This document shows positions 24,001-33,751 of a stretch of 64,000 nucleotides of DNA, piece after piece. The notes below the pieces were generated by a model. The model was not told where the DNA came from. It did no database searches and saw nothing but the letters and a program-made list of their open reading frames with translations. Positions within the stretch are counted from its first letter, which is position 1; the number at the start of each line of letters is the position of its first letter. This DNA comes from Dendrocalamus latiflorus (lineage: Eukaryota > Streptophyta > Magnoliopsida > Poales > Poaceae): the NCBI GenBank assembly GCA_017311315.1, contig CM029634.1, positions 22,771,891-22,835,890 of the forward strand. The letters run 5' to 3'. The translations under genes and the position numbers were made by a program.

Positions 24001-26301
24001 TTGCCTTCTTTTGGTTTCCTACCAGCAGGCAGGGAAGATGAGGATGTTGTATGGTAAACTCGTACATTTCCTTGAAGTACTCTACTACGGACTTCATATT
24101 CATTTCATCGTCAATTGGAAAGCTGTAAAAATGAGCAAACCGGAGACCATACAAGTTGGCACAAGATCCACTAAGGTTTTCAAAATGTTTATGTACGGAA
24201 GGGATATCATATACTTTAATACACACTATACACCACAGATAAGCTTATATTAGCACATCGTCGTGTCAACCAAAATGTTGAAGTGTAACATAAAAATTGC
24301 ATGTTACTAATTAATTAATATTTTAAGTTCGACTGTTATGTTAGTATTATTTTCCTGAGTATATCCATCACTACTGTATGTTTCCATTAACTTTCATTGA
24401 CTGGATATTTCTTGCAGGTTTTTTAAATTATTACATAAACATTTCAATTAAACTACTGCAAACCATCCTAAAGTAAACTGATTTAAGATCTAGTAAAATT
24501 AGCATACCGTTTAATGAAGTCTGGTCAAGTCAATCATGAATTAAATTTAACAACCGACAATTCTTGAGAAAAGCAAAATGAAAGGCAAAAAGGGAAATAC
24601 GAGAAGAGCAACAGAAGAGATTCCAAAACATACATTAGTTCGTGAGTTGGTTGTGATGTCAAGCCAGAGACCCGGTACTTCCGTCTTAAGTTTCCTCGGT
24701 GAGTGACTTCGACTTTCACACCCCGCAGTGCTTTCTTGATCTGCTTAGCATTAGCACAATGACATACACCAATCATTCCAATAGGCAGGGTATAATGCAC
24801 CAAGTACTGACAAACCACTAGTCCACTACCAAACAACGAACAAATAGCAAATGTAAAATGGCCTTGTGTATCACTAGTCTGCATAACACAACACAGTTTA
24901 CCTTGATTCGGTTCGCATCTGACAACGGCCTTGACATGACATCCATCCCTAGGATTTGCGCCACGAACTCAATCACCGGCAGTGGCTCGATAAACGCCGT
25001 GGATGACATATCTGAAATCGACATCACAATGTAAGAACAGGACACAAGAAACTAATCACTTATGAAACAGCTAATGTTTGGCCAACCGAAGCACATCTCA
25101 CCGATGTTCAGTGACAACCCCATTTGCGTCGGCCGGATGCTCTGGTAGAACCCACACCACGACTGCAAGCCGTCCCCAAGCCTCTGTGGCCTCCTAATGT
25201 CGGGCGAATAGAACGACCGTCCTATGGAGACGTATCTAACCAATGGCCAAGAAGCCATTACCTCCAAAAACACGCAAGCCTGGAACTAGCAATGCATGAC
25301 AATGCAGGCACCGTTGCTGTTACCTCTGGCTGGCCACTTCCCGGAGCACGACGTCGAGGACCTGGAGGGCCTCCTGCGGCGCGTCAGGCTGCCGCCCGGC
25401 GATGAACTGCCGGAGGTGGTGGAGGTCGGCGCGGGCGGCGAACTTGATTGCCACCTTGTACTCCCTCTCCCTGCAAGTACTGGCAAACCAAATTGTGGTA
25501 GCCATCAAGAGAAAGACTGTGTACAGCGCAACCTAAGTGCGTAAGTAAGCACCGGACGATTGTGTAGCCTGTATGCCTGTTCTTACCGAGCGGTGGAGAC
25601 GGAGACACCGTCGTCATCGACGGCGAGGCGCACGACGAACTCTCGGGCATCGAAGGGGAGGCAGCCGGTGGTGTAGAGGTTCTTGCGGCCGTCGTAGGCC
25701 GGAAGGCGCATGCCGAGGTCGGACACGCGGTAGAGGCGGACCAGCTCGGCCACGATGGCCCGGTTCATGCTGCGGGAGCTCACCTCCGGCGTGATCTTGA
25801 CCTGAAAAAGCAGACACCACGCCATGGTGTCACTAGTACACCTGCACAACCACGGTGCACGCGCGACTTCTTGGCGAGAGGCGAAGAGTGGCCACTTACG
25901 TCGTACTGGGTGAGGTCCTTGTCGGGGAGCTCCACGAGGAAGTGGTTGGCCTTCACCACGCAGCGCGTGCCCACCGTCCCGAACCCCGGTCGCCTGCAGA
26001 ACGCCACCCCCTTGCTCGATACCGGCGGCCCCACCAAGGCAGGGGCAATGCCGACGGGCGCAGCCGCCTGCTCCCCCGTCGCCTTTACCCGCGCGCGCCC
26101 GCCGCGCCGCCGGCCACTGGCTCCGGAACCGCATTTCTTGCCTCCTGCCTCCGGCGGCGCCAAATCCGCCGTCTCCACCTTTGGCTGCGCCACGCTGCTC
26201 TGCAGCGGCTGCTTCCGCGGCGCACCCGGGCGCCCGTGGCCGCGCCCACCGCCGCCAGCCTTAGCGACCGTCTTCCCCGCCACGTCCAACACCTCGAGCA
26301 T
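18081..26301 (-). CDS. AGO10: Argonaute protein, AGO10/PINHEAD clade (22 coding exons)
   Basis: Exons: 26301-25900, 25801-25587, 25470-25324, 25235-25102, 25011-24902, 24740-24634, 24122-23984, 23869-23753, 23431-23324, 23231-23160, 23063-22941, 22819-22660, 22525-22404, 22285-22148, 22065-21923, 19453-19391, 19272-19209, 19123-18988, 18879-18806, 18598-18504, 18396-18365, 18262-18081. All introns are GT-AG; 2883 nt give 960 residues ending MFYC. The start ATG (MLEVLD) matches rice PNH1 as I remember it. Order: Gly/Arg-rich N-terminus, N domain (RRPGFGTVG), PAZ, MID, PIWI. Slicer residues D682 (GADVTHP), E723 (AHRQEL), D768 (YRDGVSEGQ) and H908 (AYYAHL) are all present. Known AGO10 proteins bind miR165/166 and maintain the shoot meristem. 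Clade assignment rests on remembered family sequence. Intron 15 holds a retroelement. Confidence 0.9.
19506..21722 (-). mobile_element. Short non-autonomous copia-like LTR element in AGO intron 15
   Basis: It is flanked by a perfect 5-bp duplication TGGGA (19501-19505 and 21723-21727). The LTRs are 19506-20256 (starts TGTTGGAAAA) and 20901-21722 (ends TTAATTCCAACA), about 751 and 822 bp and visibly homologous. The difference is partly an extra block near 20960-21000 in the right copy. A degenerate primer-binding site (CTCTGATAACA on plus, 20890-20900) adjoins the right LTR, so the element reads on the minus strand, the same sense as the Argonaute. Only about 640 bp of internal sequence remains, with gag and no pol. 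It must have relied on enzymes from other copia elements. Confidence 0.92.
20266..20869 (-). pseudogene. Copia gag remnant inside the intronic element
   Basis: Minus-strand reading from about 20850 shows FPVLTAMNYTTWAIKMEAIM, the conserved start of copia-type gag. The lower part (20490-20266) encodes a charged stretch with KKLLSAIATLEHAGKRAD and QVAMQVREREKIG, typical of the gag middle. The two parts are in different frames, so no complete protein is made. Nothing resembling protease, integrase or reverse transcriptase is present. Confidence 0.7.
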
Positions 26302-26707
26302 CACGGCGGGCGCGGCCACCGGGAGCCACACGACAATGCAACCGCTTGGCGATTAAGAAGCCAAGAACTCGACGAAATCAGCCGCTGCAACGCAAGGAGA
26401 AGAAGAAAGCCAAGACTTAGCTAGCATCGATCAATGCGCAACACGACTCGATCATCGGGACAGCAAGATATTCGAGCTCCACGCCATAAAAGTGGGTCGG
26501 CATTGGCGCAGTAGCCGTAGCACGCACGCAACAGGTTTGACGACGACAACAACGACGACCACCCGGCGAAATCTAGAACGGGCGGCCATGCCCTGCATTA
26601 AAAACCTTCCTTCCTCCATGCCTCAAAGCGTCATTTCCGGCACAGCGTTTTTACCAAACGGGGGTACTGTAGCTAGACGCCGTAGAACGTGGACGGTGGA
26701 CCGACGG
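26302..26707 (-). promoter_or_regulatory. Region between the AGO10-like start codon and the MULE
   Basis: About 400 bp separate the Argonaute ATG from the end of the MULE. They must hold the 5' UTR and whatever proximal promoter remains next to the gene. No convincing TATA box or conserved motif was seen. The reading frame extends upstream of the chosen ATG to about 26331 without another ATG. Confidence 0.4.
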
Positions 26708-26708
26708 G

Positions 26709-26962
26709 GAATTTTTTGTACGGATAATCCGTTTTTTATTCGGAAATACATAAATATACCCGCGACAAAATTTTTTACAAAAATAATCTCCAGTCGCCAC
26801 CCCATTGGGCGACTGCTATTTTTCGCCCAACCGGGAGGCGACATTTAGGGAATCTGTGTACCGTTGGGCGACTACTGCAATCGCTGTACGGTTGAGCGAC
26901 TTTGATTGCAGTCGCCCAACCGTTGGGCGACTTCAATTGCAGTCGCCCAGTGGATGGGCGAC
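26709..26962. repeat. Left terminal inverted repeat of the MULE
   Basis: It begins GAATTTTTTGTACGGATAAT and is matched in reverse complement at 31668-31923 with few differences. Past 26962 the two ends diverge. Repeated TCGCCCA / TGGGCGA words make several short hairpins. Confidence 0.88.
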
Positions 26963-27425
26963 TTTACTCAGTCCCCGTGAATTTGTAGAGTTTTATCAAT
27001 TTTGTAGTTTTAAACTGGAAAAAAATATGGTATAGTTGTAATAAAAGTTTATGTTTATTGTATGTTGTAGGTGCGTTTAAAATTTTGAGAAATTTTTTGT
27101 AAGTACAATTGACTGTAGAACGTTTGATATATACATTGGTATGTTTTAAGGGTTTGCAATCCGCGTGATTTTTGTATGTTTTGTCAATTTTTTAGTTATA
27201 AACTACGTAAAAATCAGATAAAGTTGTAATAGAAGTTTATGTTCAATGTAAGTTGTAGATGCAAAAAAAAATTTGGTAAATTTTTTTTAGGCAGGATTGA
27301 CCGAAGAACGGTCGATACATAAAGTGATAAGTGATGTGACCAGTGGCATGTGTGGAACTCTGTACTTGTAATGTTCAGAACTCCACCGCTAGTCGTAACA
27401 TGCCTTAGGGAATATTACATTTTGT

Positions 27426-28032
27426 CTACTGGGTGTAGCGTGGTTGTTTGCCCTTTTTGTCGCGCCCTGAAGATGGCTCTGCTGCATCTTTCTTCCTGTC
27501 AGTCTTGGTCTTGAGAGCTGCCTCACGAGCTTGAAGCTCTTCCTCCTGACGCTTGATGGCTGCTTCACGCGAACTTAACTTCTCCCGCCTCCTTTGCAGC
27601 TCATCCTCCTTGCCCTTAAGACGGATTTGGTCTACCCTCACGCGACGCTCTTGCTCATGCCGCATTTGTCGTTCCACCTCGCGAGCCAGATCCATCTTGA
27701 CAAGGTATTGTCCTTTGTTTTCCACCTCGCGAGGGTTCCGTGGCCATGCCGGCGGCACCCGATCCACCCATTCGATGAACTTGCAAGCCTATGTGTGTCG
27801 TGGTAGATGTCATGGATAAAGTTGAAGAACGATAACGAGAAACAAAGGATTTAGTTGTCGTCGTTACCACGAAGTCGTCATCCATGTCTGGACATTTGAA
27901 GTACCTACGGCCGTAGTTGGCTCGTGGTAGTGGATCCGTGCAGACGCACAACATCGTCCTAAAACCGCAATGGCACTTCGGACGCTCATGCCACTCCGGC
28001 ACTCCAAAAGGGTCGGACCTCCAGGAAGACAT
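27426..28032 (-). CDS. GRF-type zinc finger, coiled-coil protein carried by the MULE
   Basis: Two exons (28032-27868 and 27788-27426) join in phase with a GT-AG intron to give about 175 residues from MSSWRSDPFG. The N-terminus is a GRF-type zinc finger: CHCG, then C, GRRYFKC, and across the splice junction CKFIEWVD, matching the family pattern C-x-C-G...C...GR.(Y/F)..C....C.(F/Y).EW. A long charged coiled coil follows (ERQMRHEQERRV to ALKTKTDRK), then a basic tail. GRF fingers in other proteins bind single-stranded nucleic acid. Its place beside the transposase suggests a helper role in transposition, which is inference. An upstream in-frame ATG at 28092 is a less likely start. Confidence 0.7.
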
Positions 28033-28171
28033 TGTTGTGTAGTAGTATTGTGATGGCTTGAGGAGGAGGTTGTGTTGTGGTATGTAATACATGGGATGCC
28101 TTTATGTAGGCAGGTGAACTGGTGAGTGGGCATAGTCCATGGAGAGTACATATGAATCTTTTTGCTTTTTC

Positions 28172-28440
28172 AGGCTTTTCAGAGGCCAGTGTAGCAATAA
28201 ATGTCCCTCCGTAGGCTTTTCAGAGGCCAGTGTATGTAGGCTTTTCAGAGGCCAGTGTATGTAGGCTTTTCAGAGGCCAGTGTATGTAGGCTTTTCAGAG
28301 GCCAGTCTATGTAGGCTTTTCAGAGGCCAGTCTATGTAGGCTTTTTAGAGGCCAGTCTATGTAGGCTTTTTAGAGGCCAGTCTATGTAGGCTTTTCAGAG
28401 CCCAGTGTATGTAGGCTTTTCAGAGGCAATGTATGTGTTG
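28172..28440. repeat. 25-bp minisatellite inside the MULE
   Basis: About ten copies of a 25-bp unit containing GTAGGCTTTTCAGAGGCCAGT, with starts 25 bp apart (28211, 28236). A single base change (TTTTCAG to TTTTTAG) marks two neighbouring units. It separates the two genes of the element. Confidence 0.88.
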
Positions 28441-28683
28441 TTTCGTGTTGTAAGTGCGTGACTGGGCAAAGCTGGCATCTTTTGTCATCTCGCAATAAAT
28501 TACTCTATGTAGGCACTTTAGAGCCTGTAGTTTCGTAATAAAAGTGGATTCGTAGCCACCAATAAATTGCAATACTTAAAAGGGAAACATTACGTTCAAC
28601 GAAATAAGTGCATTACAGAAAAGGGATGTAACATACAAGGTTTACAACTGGTACATGAATTTTAGCATGCATTACAACACCAA

Positions 28684-31389
28684 CTACTGATCCGGAAATG
28701 CATTGCATCGTCTAGCTGTGTGCCCCTCCTGACCGCATCGCCCACAACGTGCACCAGATGTTCCAGCTTGTGATACGTCCATGTCATTTCTAATACGTCG
28801 GCTCTGTCGCCGACCCTTCCCACCCTTCAGCATGTTAATATCCGGAACCCAGGTCCTCGCTGAAATGTCCAAAGTGGCGAAGTTTCCCACTGCCCTGAAC
28901 CCCCGGAGCTCCCCACACCAAGCTTGCAGTATTCTCTCCTTGAAAAAGTACTCGGACATGAAGTTAGAAGGATCCATGCGCACGGTCCCGCATGCAGCGA
29001 GGACATGAGAGCATGGCCTGTGTAACAACTTAAGCTTGTTGCATGTGCAGCTAGGTTCGTTTGCATGATCTCCAAGGCATACATCGTGAGTAACAAGTGA
29101 ACGAGATGTCCCAAATCCGGCTCTATCACGGAGTACCACCTCGAAACGATGCTCCCTGTTGCCCATGACATGCACTGTGTGCAATTGACCCTTCTGTGCC
29201 TTCGCCTCCATGTACGCAGTAATTTTTGACGAATACTGGGCTCCGGGATTGGCCGCATGAAGCGCGGCACTCGCGTGCCTCTCCCTGAAGTAGCGGATTG
29301 TGCTGTGAAGAACACCTTCCACGATGGCGACAAGGGGCTGAGAACGGAGACCCCTGAGAACCCAATTGTACACCTCGGCAAGGTTAGTTGTCATTATTCC
29401 GTACCTTGCGCCATCCGTGTCGTGCAACAGCGACCACTTCTCCAATTGTTCCCCCTCGATCCACTGCGAGAAGCACTTGATGTTTCGCGCGCTCCTCCTT
29501 CTTGAACCACTTGGGTTAGACTCATCGATTGCTGGCAAGCATTGCGGTTGTGCCTCCCCAAGAGTGACCGGCCCCTTGCTCCTCTCGTCGACGTTCTTCC
29601 TGGTGTGCTCATCCAACAACCCCCATAAAGCATCAAATTTTCTCTGCTGGTTCTGCCTAGCCAGCCTCTTGAATAGCTTCATCAAAGATTGTTTCGGGAA
29701 TTGCTTGAAAAAGTTTGCCCCTAAGTGACGACTGCACCACCGGTTTCTCATGTCCGGCCAAAAAGAGGTCTCCTCAGGGTCTTCCTGAAGTTTTCGTATC
29801 GCCTTTATAATACCGGCGTGGCGATCATGGATTATGCACACACCAGGTCGGGTGCCTACAACTCCACCCCTCACATGTCTCAGAAACCACAGCCAGCTCT
29901 CATAATTCTCACTCTCCACAAATGCAATGGACAGCGGCAATATTTGATTGTTACCGTCAACGCCTATGGCCGTCAGGAGCTGCCCTTTGTATTTGCCTGT
30001 CAAGAATGTCCCATCTATTGAGATAACTGGCAGCATGTGTCTGAATGCTTCAATGCTAGCACCAAATGCAAAGAATGCTCTCTGCAACACTGCAAATCCC
30101 GGTGGACTTATGGACGGCTTGTCGTGCACCGCGATGTACGTGCCGGGGTTCCTTTGCTGCAACACCTTAAGCATACGAGGAAGGTTGTCGTACGCCGCTT
30201 CGAAAGTGCCAAAACGTTTTTCCAACGCCTTTTGCTTCGCACGCCACGCCTTCGCGTAGCTAATCTTATACTTGAATTTATTCTCAATAGCTAGCATAAT
30301 ATGTGTGGCCGCAACATCTTTCTTCTCCACTATCTCCCCATACATCAAATTGGCGATAAATCCGGACGTCAGGTTACGATGCCTCGCCAAGACTGTGTTT
30401 ACAATGCAGGAGTGCGGCTCCACCTTGGACACAATCCAATGAGTCTCATACTTGGGTCTACGTGCGTGCACCCTAAAAGGACAACCAGTCTGCTCGCACT
30501 TCACAGTGTACTGCTCCTGGCTTGATTTGACGACGCGAAATGTCCGTTGCATTGAAAGGGCCCAAAGTTTGATGGCATCCTGCAGCGCTTCCTTGTCAGC
30601 AAACATAGCATGCACCCGAACCTCTGTTTGATGATACTCCCATGGCGATTCATGCTCATCATGTGCGGAAACACCCTCCGCATTATACTGGTTCCATTCT
30701 TCGGGGATAGGAACTTCTTCATCATCGGAACTGTCCTCCTCGTCGTCCTCTACAGCTTGCTCTTCATCCCATGCCCTCTGGTCATCAGATTCCATCTGAT
30801 GCACGATATACTCATTATGCTCTCCTTCATCAGCTTGCCCAGTTCCCTCTCTATAGCTTGACAGCTGTAACTCTCCTCCATGTACCGCATCGGCTTGCCC
30901 AGTTCCCTCTGTATAGCTTGACGGCCTTAACTCTCCTCCGTGTACCGCATCGCCTTCATCACGAGCAACTTCATCAGCTCCACCGACGTGCGGCCCGCCC
31001 GAGGTGCTAGCACCCCCCGAAGCATAGGCGGACGCACGAGCTTGCGCAGCTGCTTGTAGTGAGCACGGTTGCACAAGCAGGACACACTCGTATCCACGGC
31101 GCCGGCACCCTTGCACAAAGCCCTTCCACGAACCAGAGCGCACCAATGTCTTCAACTCCCATCTGATGTCAGTGGAAGACCGGCTCCAAAGCCCTTGCAC
31201 AACGACGCTGCACACCTCGGGGTCCAATGAAAAACTCTGGGTCAGCCAATGCTGCACATCTGTCATTTGAGCATTCTCGTCATCTGGAAGTACGAGAGTG
31301 ACTTGCGGAAAATCGCTCAAATCCACACCAGTCGGACCATCACGAATGATTCCAACACCATAATACACTCTCAATGTAGTACTGGCCAT
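28684..31389 (-). CDS. MULE transposase (MudrA-like), 901 residues
   Basis: A single open frame from ATG at 31387-31389. Order: N-terminal PB1-like part (about residues 1-110); acidic, repeat-containing linker (130-235) with a 20-residue duplication; MuDR DNA-binding region (about 250-345, KCEQTGCPFRVHARR); RNase H-fold catalytic core with D459 (SIDGTF), D522 (IIHDRHAG), the CxxH motif 552-555 and E672 (LAEVYNW); SWIM zinc finger C781, C783, C793, H795; C-terminal CCHC knuckle C882, C885, H890, C895. This is full length for the family and has no stops, so it is probably active or only recently silenced. It cuts the element at its terminal repeats and reinserts it in the nucleus. Confidence 0.93.
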   Translation of the reverse strand: MASTTLRVYYGVGIIRDGPTGVDLSDFPQVTLVLPDDENAQMTDVQHWLTQSFSLDPEVCSVVVQGLWSRSSTDIRWELKTLVRSGSWKGFVQGCRRRGYECVLLVQPCSLQAAAQARASAYASGGASTSGGPHVGGADEVARDEGDAVHGGELRPSSYTEGTGQADAVHGGELQLSSYREGTGQADEGEHNEYIVHQMESDDQRAWDEEQAVEDDEEDSSDDEEVPIPEEWNQYNAEGVSAHDEHESPWEYHQTEVRVHAMFADKEALQDAIKLWALSMQRTFRVVKSSQEQYTVKCEQTGCPFRVHARRPKYETHWIVSKVEPHSCIVNTVLARHRNLTSGFIANLMYGEIVEKKDVAATHIMLAIENKFKYKISYAKAWRAKQKALEKRFGTFEAAYDNLPRMLKVLQQRNPGTYIAVHDKPSISPPGFAVLQRAFFAFGASIEAFRHMLPVISIDGTFLTGKYKGQLLTAIGVDGNNQILPLSIAFVESENYESWLWFLRHVRGGVVGTRPGVCIIHDRHAGIIKAIRKLQEDPEETSFWPDMRNRWCSRHLGANFFKQFPKQSLMKLFKRLARQNQQRKFDALWGLLDEHTRKNVDERSKGPVTLGEAQPQCLPAIDESNPSGSRRRSARNIKCFSQWIEGEQLEKWSLLHDTDGARYGIMTTNLAEVYNWVLRGLRSQPLVAIVEGVLHSTIRYFRERHASAALHAANPGAQYSSKITAYMEAKAQKGQLHTVHVMGNREHRFEVVLRDRAGFGTSRSLVTHDVCLGDHANEPSCTCNKLKLLHRPCSHVLAACGTVRMDPSNFMSEYFFKERILQAWCGELRGFRAVGNFATLDISARTWVPDINMLKGGKGRRQSRRIRNDMDVSQAGTSGARCGRCGQEGHTARRCNAFPDQ
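30840..30960. repeat. Internal 60-bp duplication in the MULE transposase frame
   Basis: Two adjacent 60-bp copies encode DAVHGGELRPSSYTEGTGQA and a near-identical partner in the acidic linker. The period is a multiple of three, so the frame is kept. Confidence 0.75.
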
Positions 31390-31667
31390 TAATGATGTAT
31401 GCCTACATGTATGATTGAAATTTACGACATGTCAAATAACATGGGAGTTGAAGACTGTAAATACAACATAATTAAAAAAAAATACCTGGATCCAAATCGA
31501 TTGAATAGCTTCGACTTCTCTTCTCTCCTCACCTCCTTTTCTTCCCCTCCTCCCTCTCTTCTCCTCTTCTTTTCTTCCTCTTCCTCCTCTCTTCTCTCTG
31601 GGCAGAATGAATGAGTAGAATGGCAGAACGAGGGGAATGTGCTCGGGGTTAGTGGGCGGCATAATTG

Positions 31668-31923
31668 CAGTCGCCCTACGGTTGGGCGACTGCAATTGCA
31701 GTCGCTCAACGGTTGGGCGACTTCAATCGAAGTCGCTCAACCGTACAGCGATTGCAGTAGTCGCCCAACGGTACACAGATTCCCTAAATGTCGCCTCCCG
31801 GTTGGGCGAAAGGTAGCAGTCGCCCAATGGGGTGGCGACTGGAGATTATTTTTGTAAAAAATTTTGTCGCGGGTATATTTATGTATTTTCGAATAAAAAA
31901 CGGATTATCCGTACAAAAAATTC
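31668..31923. repeat. Right terminal inverted repeat of the MULE
   Basis: Inverted partner of 26709-26962. It lies upstream of the transposase start, with a pyrimidine-rich stretch (about 31515-31600) between it and the start codon, so it probably carries the transposase promoter. Confidence 0.88.
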
Positions 31924-32171
31924 GACCGACGGGGGCGGTAAAACTGTAAAAGATAATCAGTGGCGCAGTGGTAGGCTACAGAAAGGTCGTATTTTTAATG
32001 GATAGGATGTGAAGGAAGAAAGGGTAAAGCCTCGGTGATCTCACCGAAGGAATTTATATCGCAATGTGTGCCACTGGTGGCGTCGAAAGCAGCATCCACG
32101 TACGTCCGGATCGGGGCGTGTGCTATGCTCGCTTCACTGCTACAGGACATGTAAAATAGTTTATCTATTAA

Positions 32172-32415
32172 GAGCAAGTATAATAAGAAGCTGTTAGTAA
32201 ACTATATGCTAAGGTGAAAAAGAGAGAGGAGGAGAGAGAAGAGAGGTGGGCTGTAAGTTTACAGCCAGCTGAAGCACAAGAACTAAGAAACTTTGTGAGA
32301 AAACGGGGTAGGTCATACAGCCTTCAGCTAGCTGTAAACTACTATATGAATGGGCTGATAAGTGGGCTGTGAGTGTCCATACAGCCAGCTGAAGGCTGTA
32401 TTATTAGCCTTGCTC
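32172..32415. mobile_element. Tourist-like MITE (244 bp)
   Basis: It starts GAGCAAG and ends CTTGCTC, flanked on both sides by TAA (32169-32171 and 32416-32418), the 3-bp duplication typical of PIF/Harbinger-derived MITEs. Internal inverted words CAGCCAGCTGAAG and CTTCAGCTAGCTG continue the symmetry. No coding capacity. It is related to the element at 41635-41979. Confidence 0.82.
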
Positions 32416-32418
32416 TAA

Positions 32419-32936
32419 GGTGTCTTTATTAGACATAAACTAATAGCATAAGGGATTAGGTATCTGCTAACAGTATAAGAGATAATTGTTCTAATAGATA
32501 GTCTTTAGTAGTTAATTTAGATAGATCTACATGTTTTATAATTACTATTTATATTTTCCCACCATCCATTCACATCTCGCATCTCCTCTCTTCACTCACC
32601 CTCTCTCTCCTCCCAAATCAGTACCACCAATGCCCCCTTCTCCTTCTCTAGTGCTTCCCTCAGCCAGCTCCCCTCCTCCTCATCGCCTTTCCCACCCTCT
32701 GCCAAAGTCTATGCCACCTCTAGCTCATTCTCCCTTTCCAGTATATCCTACTTCTCCAGCATGGCCTCCACCTCACCGCTGGCACCCTTCCGAACCTGCT
32801 CCCCTCATCCTCATTGCATTGCCCACTCTCTTCCAAAGTCGTCGCTACCCCCTCCGCTATCAACAACACGACCGCTGGCCGGATCCACCTACCAGGGCCA
32901 GGCGTTCGTGGCCACTGCACTCTCGTCGTGGCCACT
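32419..32936. other. Pyrimidine-rich intergenic sequence, no gene recognised
   Basis: The first part is AT-rich and the rest (about 32560-32900) is strongly C/T-rich on the plus strand. Open frames here are compositional and have no recognisable domain. Confidence 0.45.
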
Positions 32937-33436
32937 TGTAAGAGCAAGGAGGCCGACTAGATAGGATGAATAGGACCTTTTAAAATTCTCCTTGAGATAA
33001 AATTGAGTTTATAATATGAAGGCGTAAATCAAATTGGTTTTACACAAGTAAGACATAAATTATCTAGTTTCACTTAAGTGCACCAACACTCTGAGTCTAT
33101 GTCAACGTTTGCAATCCTATGGTGATAAGCAATTAATTTAATTTCTATTAATATAAATTGTAAGCATGTAAATTGAGCGCACAATGCTAATACCCCAAGT
33201 CTATGTCAAAGTTTGTAATCTTCTCTTCGGAATTTTGACTTGATAAATATGAACTGATGCCATCCATCATCGCAAACCTTGATTTGATGATGATGAACTT
33301 ATAACACCATCCAAAATCTTCATTATCATAGGACATAATATATACATCTAACTCATGAAAATATTAGTCTCACAATATGATTGTTATTATTACCAAAATA
33401 TATCATTAAATCATAATGACAGATTTAGATTCTTCA
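32937..33436 (-). repeat. Internally deleted Sirevirus-like LTR (about 500 bp)
   Basis: It starts TGTAAGAGC...GGCCGACTAGATAGGATGAATAGG, the start shared by the other Sirevirus-type LTRs here, and may end TTAGATTCTTCA. Flanks CCACT and CCACC differ by one base. At 500 bp it lacks most of the 1.6-kb LTR interior. TTTAGATTCTTCACC recurs about 50 bp further right in a local duplication, so the right edge is uncertain. Confidence 0.55.
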
Positions 33437-33751
33437 CCACCCCCCCCGGTGGTGTGATGCCGACTTCGTTAAGTTTAGATTCTTCACCGCCACCCCTGTG
33501 GTGTGATGCCTCCTCCATCAACAGGGCCCACACACCCGTGTCCCTAAGGATGACCCCGCTCCAACAGATGAAGATGTCACAGCTTGCTTTTTGTTTCTCG
33601 CGCTTGGGTCATCGACTCAAGAAGCAATGCATGCCCTCTCTTCTCCATTTATCCGGCTCAGCTTTTTAGTGACATGGTAGACTTACGAACAGTTGAGTTG
33701 TAACTATTGGAGATGCTCTTAAAACTGCACTGGTGTAGTTGTGCCACTGAT

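Larger units (their letters stand above)
26708..31923 (-). mobile_element. Apparently autonomous Mutator-like element (MULE)
   Basis: The ends (26709-26962 and 31668-31923) are inverted copies of about 255 bp that agree at most positions. GACCGACGG at 26699-26707 and 31924-31932 is a perfect 9-bp target duplication, the length made by Mutator transposases; the repeat can be read as 11 bp at one edge, so the exact boundary is uncertain by two bases. The inverted repeats contain nested palindromic words of the type GTCGCCCAACCGTTGGGCGAC. Inside are a full transposase frame and a second two-exon gene, both on the minus strand. Nothing visibly inactivates either. Confidence 0.92.

Noticed and set aside
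26299..26331. Longer N-terminus for the Argonaute from 26331
   Set aside because: The codon at 26331 is GTG; the first ATG is at 26299-26301, and it gives the MLEVLD start remembered for the rice homologue.
28172..28440. CRISPR-like or regulatory array of 25-bp units
   Set aside because: Simple head-to-tail minisatellite without spacers.
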